Below are positions 1-4,500 of a stretch of DNA of 6,747 nt, piece by piece. Under the pieces are notes generated by a model. The model was given only the letters and a program-made list of their open reading frames with translations. It was not told the DNA's origin and did no database searches. Origin of the DNA: a bacterium (GTDB lineage Bacteria; Patescibacteriota; Minisyncoccia; Phycocordibacterales; UBA2100); assembly GCA_030698935.1 (NCBI GenBank), contig JAUYLR010000025.1:1-6747 (forward strand), written 5' to 3'. The translations under genes and the position numbers were made by a program. Each line of letters starts with the position of its first letter. Positions within the stretch are counted from its first letter, which is position 1.

Positions 1-783
1 CAGGGGCGCGGTGCACGGCGGAACGGATTCTAAGAAATTAAAACATTGCTCGCCGTAGACTTTCAGATTTTCCGGCGTGAACGGCAGCGCATCGGAGGCC
101 GGCGGACAAGAATTTGAAAGCGACGGATAAAATCTCTGAAGCTGTTCCAGGTAGCCCGAACAGATGTTTTCCCGGAACGATGTGGCGACGGGGGATGAGC
201 CGGAGTTTACAATTGCGGAAGCCCCCGGGTTAAGGAGCACATTCTCCTGGTCATTCATAATACCCATCACAAATGCCGATGTGGAGAGGGGAATGTATGC
301 GCGTACGCCGGTGTACGCGCTTTGCAGCGACCAACCCTTAAGTTCAACCGGTGCGGAATTATCTCCGTTCGCGGTAATAACGACGTATTCTCTCTGTACA
401 TCGGTCTCCACCGCGCCATTTGCGTCTGTGATGCGCACGCGCCCTCTTTCCGGCGACGGGTCGCCGAACACTTTTGCCTGATTTGCCTGCGAGTTCAGTT
501 GATTGTAATTGTTTTCAAATGCTGAGTACTGGTCTTGCGGATTTGATGTCTCTGCGTTTTCTGCGCTGCCGTTGCCGGATGAAGCGGGAGCGGGAGCAAA
601 GATACCCACTGTCGGCTGCCATGGAAGATGGAAACCGCCGCCCGACGTGCCGTCCGTGCTGAACGGGTTGCCGGCTGACCGGAACGCGCTCACTGCCCTC
701 CCGAAGCCGCCGGCCCATATCCAATAGACGACGAGCGTGATTATGAACAACCAGAAAATCCAGAGCAGAACGGTTTTTATCAT
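1..783 (-). CDS. Membrane-anchored protein with a lamin-tail-like domain, C-terminus cut by the window edge
   Basis: An uninterrupted minus-strand frame of 261 codons runs from the ATG at 783 to the left edge, so the C-terminus is missing. Residues 1-24 (MIKTVLLWIFWLFIITLVVY...) form one hydrophobic segment, probably an uncleaved anchor with the rest outside the cell. Residues 35-105 are a low-complexity Gly/Ser/Pro/Asn/Gln linker. Residues 115-205 look like a beta-sandwich of the lamin-tail (LTD) type: EYVVITANG at 132-140, ELKGWSLQS at 147-155 and NVLLNPGASAIV at 181-192. A following segment, GYLEQLQRFYPSLSNSC, and cysteines 208, 226, 247 and 257 recall a family I know from CPR proteomes. 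The role is unknown; a surface or envelope function is inference. An in-frame stop lies upstream and no other start fits. It is the last visible gene of the ruvA-mur group, 42 bases behind the ligase. No strong Shine-Dalgarno is seen. Confidence 0.8.
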   Translation of the reverse strand, partial: MIKTVLLWIFWLFIITLVVYWIWAGGFGRAVSAFRSAGNPFSTDGTSGGGFHLPWQPTVGIFAPAPASSGNGSAENAETSNPQDQYSAFENNYNQLNSQANQAKVFGDPSPERGRVRITDANGAVETDVQREYVVITANGDNSAPVELKGWSLQSAYTGVRAYIPLSTSAFVMGIMNDQENVLLNPGASAIVNSGSSPVATSFRENICSGYLEQLQRFYPSLSNSCPPASDALPFTPENLKVYGEQCFNFLESVPPCTAPL

Positions 784-825
784 GAGCCAATGTGCGCCAT
801 AGCCATAATTTCTAAGGCATTCCCA

Positions 826-2085
826 TTATACATCTTTCGCTTCTGACATTGTTTTAAGCTCTTCCCGCGCGACCACTGCGTCGCTCCACGGAATTTGCGC
901 CCCGTTTGCGCCGCAAATGCACGGGTCGGTGCCCTTGCCGGTAATGAGGACTGCGTCGCCCGCGCCGGCGAGCGTGAGCGCGCGGCGTATCGCCTCGCGC
1001 CTGTCCATGATTATTTCAGGTTTACGTTTCATGCCGCTTGCCACCTCATCAACTATCATGCGCGGATTTTCATCATAGGGGTCTTCATTCGTAAGAATAA
1101 CCTTCTCGCACGATGCATCGGCGATGCCTCCCATGACTTTGCGCTTCCATGTGTCGCGCCCGCCGCCGGTTGCACCTAAAACGCAAATCTTGCGACGTTT
1201 TCCATACGCGCTGTAGAGCGCCTCCAGAGAATCGGGCGTGTGTGCGTAATCAACGACGACGGTGAAATTCTGACCGGCCTCAATCGCTTCCGCGCGGCCG
1301 GGGATGGTCCGTATTTTTCCGAGCGCTCTCATTATGACCGTGGATTGAATTCCGAGCGCCTGCGCCGCCGTCGCGGCTGCTAGCGCATTTTTCAGTGAGA
1401 ATTCGCCGGGTAACTGCAGGGAAATATCCAGACCGTCAAAATTAAAATGGCCGCCGGTGTCATCGGATAACCACGGCGCGCACCCCGAAAGTGAAAAGGG
1501 GAGAGCATCCTCAACGGGAAGCGCGATGTACCGCGCGCTTTGCTTGTCATCGGCGTTGGCGACCATGATACGGGGACGCTTGGTGGAGCGCACAAGTTCG
1601 CGCCCGATTTCAAACTTCGCATCCGCGTATTCTTCATAGGAACCGTGCGATTCAATATGTTCCGGCGCAAGGTTGGTAAAAATGAGCGCGTCCAAATCAA
1701 TAAAGCGGTGGCGGTATTGGGCGGCACCCTGCGAAGTCATTTCAAGGATTGCGACCGTGCACCCTGACCGCACGGCATTGAATAGAAATCTCTGAATAAA
1801 GAATCTTCCGGGCATCGTCATGCGCATGAGGTTCGGTTCCGACTTCGCTCCGGTCTTTATCCGTATGGAATTGAGAACGGCTGTTCTATATCCCGCTTCC
1901 TCAAGAATCGCATTCAGCATTTCTGTCGTACTTGATTTACCCTTTGTCCCCGTTACGCCGATGACGAGCAGTGCGCGCGACGGGTGCCGGTAAAACACCG
2001 CGCTTATGTACGCGAGCGATAAATGGTAGAAAGATAAAAACTGCTTTGGAACTATATGCTCAAGCATTTGTTTCAACTTACGCAT
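826..2085 (-). CDS. MurE-like Mur ligase (UDP-N-acetylmuramyl peptide ligase family), short form
   Basis: This is an ATP-dependent amide ligase of the Mur family, closest to MurE, which adds the third amino acid to the peptidoglycan stem peptide in the cytoplasm. The ATP-binding loop GVTGTKGKSST is at residues 43-53. NLAPEHIESHGSYEEYADAK (138-157) matches the MurE stretch whose final lysine is carbamylated. VVDYAHTPDSLE (277-288) and ITGKGTDP (381-388) are the C-terminal MurE signatures. The protein has 419 residues against about 490 for typical MurE. Only about 42 residues precede the ATP loop, so the N-terminal UDP-binding domain is missing. The DNPR motif that reads diaminopimelate in E. 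coli MurE is EDPY here (334-337). Its substrate may therefore differ, and I give no gene symbol. It begins 29 bases after the ruvA stop and is probably co-transcribed with ruvA. No convincing Shine-Dalgarno is seen. Confidence 0.9.
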   Translation of the reverse strand: MRKLKQMLEHIVPKQFLSFYHLSLAYISAVFYRHPSRALLVIGVTGTKGKSSTTEMLNAILEEAGYRTAVLNSIRIKTGAKSEPNLMRMTMPGRFFIQRFLFNAVRSGCTVAILEMTSQGAAQYRHRFIDLDALIFTNLAPEHIESHGSYEEYADAKFEIGRELVRSTKRPRIMVANADDKQSARYIALPVEDALPFSLSGCAPWLSDDTGGHFNFDGLDISLQLPGEFSLKNALAAATAAQALGIQSTVIMRALGKIRTIPGRAEAIEAGQNFTVVVDYAHTPDSLEALYSAYGKRRKICVLGATGGGRDTWKRKVMGGIADASCEKVILTNEDPYDENPRMIVDEVASGMKRKPEIIMDRREAIRRALTLAGAGDAVLITGKGTDPCICGANGAQIPWSDAVVAREELKTMSEAKDV

Positions 2086-2114
2086 TGTATTTTCTATTAC
2101 CTAATGCCTTTTGC

Positions 2115-2687
2115 CTATTTCCTGCCTACTATCTTCAGGGCTTCGCGCAGGCGGTCGTTGCTGTTGACGAAACTGCGGGGGACTTTGCGCAATGCCTCGC
2201 GCGCCTCGTTCTGGGAATACCCCAATGCCCGCATTGCTTCCTGCGCTTCTTGGTCGCCATGGAGTGCGTGCGTTGATTCGGCGGAGCTGGCGCCGATTTT
2301 GTCTTTCAATTCCAGAACGATTTTCTCGGCCGTCTTTTTTCCGATGCCGGAAACTTCCGTCAGGTAGCTTGCGTTCGCCTGCGATATTGCGGAGCGAAGC
2401 GTCTCCACGGAAGCAACGTCAAGGACGGCCATTGCGGATTTGGGGCCGATGCCGGAAACAGTGAGCAGTAGTTCAAAAATCCGCATCTCCTCTTCCGTGC
2501 GGAATCCGTAGAGGTCCAGAACATCTTCCCGAACGACCAGATGCGTCCAAAAGGAAACCGCTCTTTCGGGCTTCAGTCCGGCCAGTGCTTCTTTGGTGAG
2601 GGTAATTTTGTACCCGACGCCACCCGTAGAAACGATTGCGAATGTGGGGCGCACGGCCTGAACCTTCCCCTCTATATATCCGATCAT
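2115..2687 (-). CDS. ruvA: Holliday junction branch migration protein RuvA
   Basis: RuvA tetramers bind four-way DNA junctions and load the RuvB motor for branch migration during recombination and repair. The 190-residue length is normal. Domain I (1-62) opens with MIGYIEGKV and ends with REDVLDLYGF (53-62), in which E54-D55 correspond to the acidic pin of E. coli RuvA. Domain II carries two helix-hairpin-helix motifs, LLTVSGIGPKSAM (74-86) and LTEVSGIGKKTAEKIV (109-124). Domain III, the RuvB-contacting part, is EAQEAMRALGYSQNEAREAL (147-166). RuvB and RuvC are not in the window. The ATG at 2687 lies 6 bases after a TATACT hexamer, which implies a leaderless mRNA and supports this start. It diverges from rpsT and is followed at 29 bases by the Mur ligase gene. 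Confidence 0.97.
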   Translation of the reverse strand: MIGYIEGKVQAVRPTFAIVSTGGVGYKITLTKEALAGLKPERAVSFWTHLVVREDVLDLYGFRTEEEMRIFELLLTVSGIGPKSAMAVLDVASVETLRSAISQANASYLTEVSGIGKKTAEKIVLELKDKIGASSAESTHALHGDQEAQEAMRALGYSQNEAREALRKVPRSFVNSNDRLREALKIVGRK

Positions 2688-2693
2688 AAAGAC

Positions 2694-2722
2694 AGTATAT
2701 GGTATTCAGTATTCAGTATCTA
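2694..2722 (-). promoter_or_regulatory. Predicted leaderless promoter of ruvA
   Basis: Read on the minus strand, TATACT (2694-2699, 5 of 6 to the sigma70 -10) lies exactly 6 bases before the ruvA ATG. Transcription would then start at or next to the A of the start codon. A weak -35, TAGATA (2717-2722, 4 of 6), sits at a 17-base spacing. The promoter is embedded in the 7-base tandem repeat. The hexamers are seen; the activity is inferred. Confidence 0.5.
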
Positions 2723-2729
2723 GTATGGG
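2695..2729. repeat. Five-unit 7-base tandem repeat, GTATnnn
   Basis: Five consecutive 7-base units all begin with GTAT: GTATATG, then GTATTCA twice, then GTATCTA and GTATGGG. The array fills exactly 35 bases, covers the predicted ruvA promoter, and runs into the inverted repeat starting at 2727. It is not coding on either strand. Confidence 0.75.
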
Positions 2730-2791
2730 AAATATCCAAGGTCTCTTCTCGGTCATTCCTGCATTTGAGGTGAGACCTTGGGGATTTTCCC
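2727..2791. repeat. Long imperfect inverted repeat between ruvA and rpsT (element A)
   Basis: The left arm (2727-2745) and right arm (2772-2791) flank a 26-base loop. The inner ten bases pair perfectly (CCAAGGTCTC with GAGACCTTGG), and the outer six also pair perfectly (GGGAAA with TTTCCC); three bases on one side and four on the other between them do not pair. The right side contains GAGGTGAGACCTTGG (2767-2781), which matches 13 of 15 bases with the hairpin after rpsT. It could be a shared operator, a dispersed intergenic repeat or an RNA hairpin. Confidence 0.7.
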
Positions 2792-2798
2792 GTTTCAT

Positions 2799-2827
2799 TT
2801 GCACCACCCTACGTTCTGATGTAGTAT
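2799..2827 (+). promoter_or_regulatory. Predicted rpsT promoter
   Basis: TTGCAC (2799-2804) and TAGTAT (2822-2827) are separated by exactly 17 bases, with 3 of 6 and 4 of 6 matches to sigma70 consensus. The -10 ends 9 bases before the rpsT ATG, so the mRNA would have almost no leader. No Shine-Dalgarno precedes the gene, which fits. Individual matches are weak; spacing and position are the main support. Confidence 0.4.
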
Positions 2828-2836
2828 CTGGCGACT

Positions 2837-3106
2837 ATGGCAATAACGAGTTCAGCCAAGAAAGCAATCGGCGTCGCAGAACGGCGCGGTGTTTTCAACG
2901 CACGCCGGAAAAAGGAGCTCAAAGATTCTCTCAAGGATATGAGCAAGCTCATTGAAGCGGGTAATCAGAAAGAGGCGATTGCGCTTCTGCCGCGCGTATA
3001 TAAGGCGATTGATAAAGCGGCAAAGAGGGGGGTATTAAAGGCGAATACCGCATCGCGCACAAAATCACGAATCACAAAACGGATTGCAGGGTTGGGGAAG
3101 AAGTAG
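2837..3106 (+). CDS. rpsT: 30S ribosomal protein S20
   Basis: S20 is a small, basic, three-helix protein that binds 16S rRNA in the body of the small ribosomal subunit early in assembly. The 89 residues match the family length. Recognisable stretches are SAKKAIGVAERRGVFNARRK (5-24) at the N-terminus and AIDKAAKRGVLKANTASRTK (57-76), with the basic C-terminal end RITKRIAGLGKK. The gene is monocistronic and divergent from ruvA. It has no Shine-Dalgarno, and a -10-like hexamer ends 9 bases before the ATG. It is flanked by two related hairpin elements (2727-2791 and 3126-3160) and ends upstream of a strong bidirectional terminator. S20 synthesis is autoregulated in E. coli; whether the flanking hairpins do something similar here is speculation. 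Confidence 0.97.
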   Translation: MAITSSAKKAIGVAERRGVFNARRKKELKDSLKDMSKLIEAGNQKEAIALLPRVYKAIDKAAKRGVLKANTASRTKSRITKRIAGLGKK

Positions 3107-3125
3107 GGTGAAATTTATCCTTCCA

Positions 3126-3160
3126 GAGGTGACTCCTTGGCGTTTGCAAGGTGTCTCCTC
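3126..3160. repeat. Hairpin downstream of rpsT related to element A (element B)
   Basis: The arms at 3126-3139 (GAGGTGACTCCTTG) and 3147-3160 (CAAGGTGTCTCCTC) pair at 12 of 14 positions around a 7-base loop. GAGGTGACTCCTTGG here differs from the element A arm only in the central two bases. It begins 20 bases after the rpsT stop and lacks a T-run, so it is not a normal terminator. Confidence 0.7.
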
Positions 3161-3197
3161 GGGAATTGATTCGGAAAAGGACTCTTAGGAGTGTTTT

Positions 3198-3250
3198 AAA
3201 AATGAAAGGGGGGTCGGCAGAACTGCACCGACCCCCGACCGTTCATTTTT
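3198..3250. terminator. Strong bidirectional terminator between rpsT and the 58-residue gene
   Basis: The inner stem pairs GGGGGTCGG (3209-3217) with CCGACCCCC (3228-3236) around a 10-base loop. The outer arms AAAAATGAA (3198-3206) and TTCATTTTT (3242-3250) are also exact complements, so each strand has a T-run after the stem. It lies between two convergent genes, rpsT on the plus strand and the 58-residue gene on the minus strand, and fits termination of both. Confidence 0.88.
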
Positions 3251-3292
3251 CAGCCGTTTTCGACTGAGACGAACGGGTACTGCCGCGTAAGG

Positions 3293-3469
3293 CTATTGCT
3301 TCTCGTTGTTGATGGCGCGGATGTGCGCCATCGTGCCTTGCACCGGTTTTCTGCCGTATGGTCCGGTCAAGGTTTCTTCGGCGCGCGGAGTGATGCGCGC
3401 CGTGCCACCGGAATTTCCGCTCGTGCTGCGCTGCAGTGCGGTCGTTCCGTACATCAGGTTTTGCTTCAT
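3293..3469 (-). CDS. Small orphan protein, 58 residues, strong Shine-Dalgarno
   Basis: I do not recognise this protein. It starts MKQNLMYGTTALQRSTSGNS and continues with a Gly/Thr/Arg-rich middle (GGTARITPRAEETLTGPYGR, 21-40) and a short C-terminal stretch ending IRAINNEKQ. No membrane segment or cysteine is present, the net charge is basic, and it looks largely unstructured. The evidence that it is real is its start. GGAAGG (3476-3481) lies exactly 6 bases before the ATG at 3469, one of only two strong Shine-Dalgarno sites in the window. It also shares the bidirectional terminator with rpsT. The same frame stays open upstream to a possible ATG at 3583, but that start lacks a ribosome site and would code through hairpins, so I prefer 3469. 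A long structured leader precedes it. Confidence 0.65.
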   Translation of the reverse strand: MKQNLMYGTTALQRSTSGNSGGTARITPRAEETLTGPYGRKPVQGTMAHIRAINNEKQ

Positions 3470-3600
3470 GGTTTTCCTTCCATAAGAAAAAGGGCGGCCC
3501 CCGGCACTCTCGCACCAACTGCGTGAAAGACCACCCCACGCAAACCTAACAGGGGGGTGGAATTTCGCAAGTCGGCTGTCCACTTTGGCTGCAATTTACC
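3470..3600 (-). promoter_or_regulatory. Structured leader of the 58-residue gene
   Basis: Read on the minus strand, this stretch holds an exact 7-base inverted repeat (CCACCCC at 3531-3537, GGGGTGG at 3554-3560, 16-base loop). It also holds a smaller CGCA/TGCG hairpin and a G/C-rich segment followed by a T-run just before the Shine-Dalgarno at 3476-3481. The layout recalls an attenuator or riboregulator. I recognise no known riboswitch class and no clear promoter. Confidence 0.35.
3476..3481 (-). promoter_or_regulatory. Shine-Dalgarno site of the 58-residue gene
   Basis: On the minus strand GGAAGG is followed by AAAACC and then the ATG at 3469. The 6-base spacing decides the start of this small gene. 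Most other genes here show no such site. Confidence 0.75.
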
Positions 3601-3632
3601 CGACGGCTTGTTTTTTATGACCTATCAACCCA

Positions 3633-3672
3633 CTCGGGCGATTAACTCAACGGGTTGAGTTAATCGCCCGAG
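3633..3672. repeat. Perfect 19-base inverted repeat (hairpin 1)
   Basis: The arm beginning CTCGGGCGATTAACTC at 3633 is mirrored exactly up to 3672, leaving only GG at the centre (19 + 2 + 19). In RNA a few bases would open into the loop. No T-run follows on either strand, so it is not a simple terminator. A SD-like AGGAGG overlaps its 3' edge (3671-3676) but has no suitably spaced start. Confidence 0.85.
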
Positions 3673-3685
3673 GAGGATTACCCCG

Positions 3686-3726
3686 TTAGAGAATGCCCCG
3701 CGGCTTTCCGCGGGGTGCATTTCTAA
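3686..3726. repeat. Imperfect long hairpin with G/C-rich core (hairpin 2)
   Basis: The core CCCCGCGG-CTTT-CCGCGGGG (3696-3703 and 3708-3715) is perfect. Outside it TTAGAGAATG and GCATTTCTAA pair after small bulges, giving a stem of about 18 pairs. It is followed by AAAAAC rather than a T-run on the plus strand. Confidence 0.75.
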
Positions 3727-3729
3727 AAA

Positions 3730-3752
3730 CTCCGGAGGTTTAACCTCCGGAG
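3730..3752. repeat. Perfect 11-base inverted repeat (hairpin 3)
   Basis: CTCCGGAGGTT (3730-3740) and AACCTCCGGAG (3742-3752) pair completely around a single T. The near-absent loop suggests a DNA-level palindrome, or a hairpin whose inner pairs open. It starts 4 bases after hairpin 2. Confidence 0.8.
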
Positions 3753-3793
3753 AATGAATATTGAATGATGAAAAGAATAATCAATTTGCAAAC

Positions 3794-3840
3794 ATGTACC
3801 AAAGTGATGCGGTCGCATCACTTTGGTACATAGTGTTTTT
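3794..3840 (+). terminator. Perfect 18-base hairpin with T-run (hairpin 4)
   Basis: The arms 3794-3811 and 3814-3831 (ATGTACCAAAGTGATGCG and its complement) are exact, separated by GT. The plus strand continues AGTGTTTTT, and the minus strand has no comparable T-run, so it would terminate plus-strand transcription. The stem is unusually long for an ordinary intrinsic terminator. Confidence 0.65.
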
Positions 3841-3871
3841 ATTTGGTGGATTGCGTTGCACGCAAAGCGAA

Positions 3872-3905
3872 ACCCCGTCCTTTGCCAGAGGCGGGGTCAT
3901 TTTTT
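3872..3905 (+). terminator. Second plus-strand terminator hairpin (hairpin 5)
   Basis: ACCCCGTC (3872-3879) pairs with GGCGGGGT (3890-3897), including one G-T pair, and CATTTTTT follows on the plus strand. The minus-strand side has only three T. It overlaps the stop codon of the convergent 60-residue gene, whose four final lysine codons are the complement of this T-run. Confidence 0.6.
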
Positions 3906-4079
3906 CTTCTTAAAATGGTCACGGAACAATTCCACAGATGGCCGTGTGCGGGGGCCATGGCCGAACCTGTTCCGCAACAGCAGAGCCTTTTCTCTCTGCC
4001 ACTGCTTCTTCGCTTCCTGTCCTCCTTTCGACGACGACCATGGGCCGACGAGTATGGTCAGCCATTTTTTTGAGCCCAT
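3897..4079 (-). CDS. Small basic orphan protein, 60 residues, strong Shine-Dalgarno
   Basis: I do not recognise this protein. The sequence MGSKKWLTILVGPWSSSKGG is followed by a highly charged, probably helical stretch (QEAKKQWQREKALLLRNRF, 21-39) and a tail ending in four lysines. Three tryptophans (6, 14, 27) and the strong positive charge suggest RNA, DNA or membrane-surface binding, but that is only inference. Support for a real gene is the start: AAAGGAG (4086-4092 on the minus strand) ends exactly 6 bases before the ATG. It lies 70 bases downstream of mazF on the same strand, behind a weak terminator, so it may be a separate unit or an accessory to the toxin pair. Its stop lies inside a terminator hairpin of the opposite strand. 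The open frame on the plus strand over it looks like a shadow. Confidence 0.65.
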   Translation of the reverse strand: MGSKKWLTILVGPWSSSKGGQEAKKQWQREKALLLRNRFGHGPRTRPSVELFRDHFKKKK

Positions 4080-4085
4080 GACAGA

Positions 4086-4092
4086 CTCCTTT
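4086..4092 (-). promoter_or_regulatory. Shine-Dalgarno site of the 60-residue gene, possibly sequestered
   Basis: Minus-strand AAAGGAG is followed by TCTGTC and then the ATG at 4079. A complementary CCTTTC lies 17 bases upstream in the transcript (GAAAGG at 4111-4116 on the plus strand). A 6-pair stem could therefore cover this site. Confidence 0.7.
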
Positions 4093-4123
4093 CTATCAAT
4101 GTTGTCTAATGAAAGGGTAGCAC

Positions 4124-4144
4124 AAAAAGCCGGATTGGCATCCG
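4124..4144 (-). terminator. Weak terminator after mazF
   Basis: On the minus strand CGGAT-GCCA-ATCCG (4144 to 4131) forms a 5-pair hairpin followed by GC and five T (4128-4124). It begins 5 bases after the mazF stop. The short stem makes it weak, and read-through into the 60-residue gene is possible. Confidence 0.4.
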
Positions 4145-4149
4145 CTCGT

Positions 4150-4500
4150 TCAGTCCACGTCCTTTTTTATAAGATACGTTTCAAGCCGTTCCTGCGCTTC
4201 CAAAAGCGCAGAATCGTCAATTTTCGCGACGTACTCGGCACGCCGCGCGTGCCAATCAATGGATCGCGAGTGAGCGACAAGCAGTGCTCCGGAAATATGT
4301 TCGTTGAAGAACGGTACCTCGTCGCTGTACCCCTTTGCCTTGGAGGAGATTGGAATAACAAAAGCCAAGCGATGGCGCGCATTGAATATCTTTTGGGTTA
4401 CGACGAGCGCGGGCCTATGCCCGCCTTGTTCATGGCCGATTGTCGGGTCAAACGTAAGCCAGACCATGTCGCCTCGTTCCGGCACATAAGATTTCACCAT
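4150..4500 (-). CDS. mazF: Type II toxin, MazF/PemK family endoribonuclease
   Basis: MazF/PemK toxins cut mRNA (sometimes tRNA or rRNA) at short sequence motifs and stop growth until bound by their antitoxin. The 116 residues match the family. The N-terminal signature is clear: RGDMVWLTFDPTIGHEQGG (9-27) followed by HRPALVVT (28-35). Next come the beta strand FVIPISSKAKG (47-57) and the later motif SRSIDWHARRAEYV (78-91). The C-terminal helix ALLEAQERLETYL (98-110) is also typical. No truncation or frameshift is seen. The ATG overlaps the end of the antitoxin gene in ATGGTGA (7 bases), which supports both the start and translational coupling. Cleavage specificity cannot be read from sequence. 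Confidence 0.93.
   Translation of the reverse strand: MVKSYVPERGDMVWLTFDPTIGHEQGGHRPALVVTQKIFNARHRLAFVIPISSKAKGYSDEVPFFNEHISGALLVAHSRSIDWHARRAEYVAKIDDSALLEAQERLETYLIKKDVD

Larger units (their letters stand above)
3633..3841 (+). ncRNA. Candidate structured non-coding RNA: four consecutive hairpins ending in a terminator
   Basis: About 210 bases carry four inverted repeats in close order: 3633-3672 (19-base perfect arms), 3686-3726 (imperfect long stem), 3730-3752 (11-base perfect arms) and 3794-3831 (18-base perfect arms, then GTTTTTATTT). No plausible protein frame fits. T-runs follow the last stem and the next one (3872-3897) only on the plus strand, so a plus-strand transcript is implied. 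I find no convincing promoter; the 5' end given is simply the first stem. It matches no RNA family I can name. The alternative is a cluster of independent repeat or terminator elements. Confidence 0.35.

Noticed and set aside
164..481. 105-residue plus-strand frame
   Set aside because: It is antisense to the lamin-tail-like gene and shows no protein features.
515..790. 91-residue minus-strand frame starting MAHDKNRS
   Set aside because: It overlaps the lamin-tail-like gene on the same strand in another frame, is rich in Arg with no domain, and ends early, whereas the other frame stays open to the edge with a clear membrane anchor.
2727..3160. Insertion sequence or transposon ends around rpsT
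   Set aside because: The two elements are each hairpins, not a terminal pair, no transposase is present, and the gene between is a normal core gene.
3243..3583. Longer starts or another frame around the 58-residue gene
   Set aside because: Neither the start at 3583 nor the one at 3539 has a ribosome site, and they would translate through the leader hairpins; the frame ending at 3243 also runs into the terminator.
3671..3743. AGGAGG followed by an ATG opening a 16-residue frame
   Set aside because: The spacing of 16 bases is too long and the frame lies inside hairpins 2 and 3; probably coincidence.
3633..3831. CRISPR array
   Set aside because: The hairpins differ in sequence and have no common direct repeat or regular spacers, and no cas gene is present.
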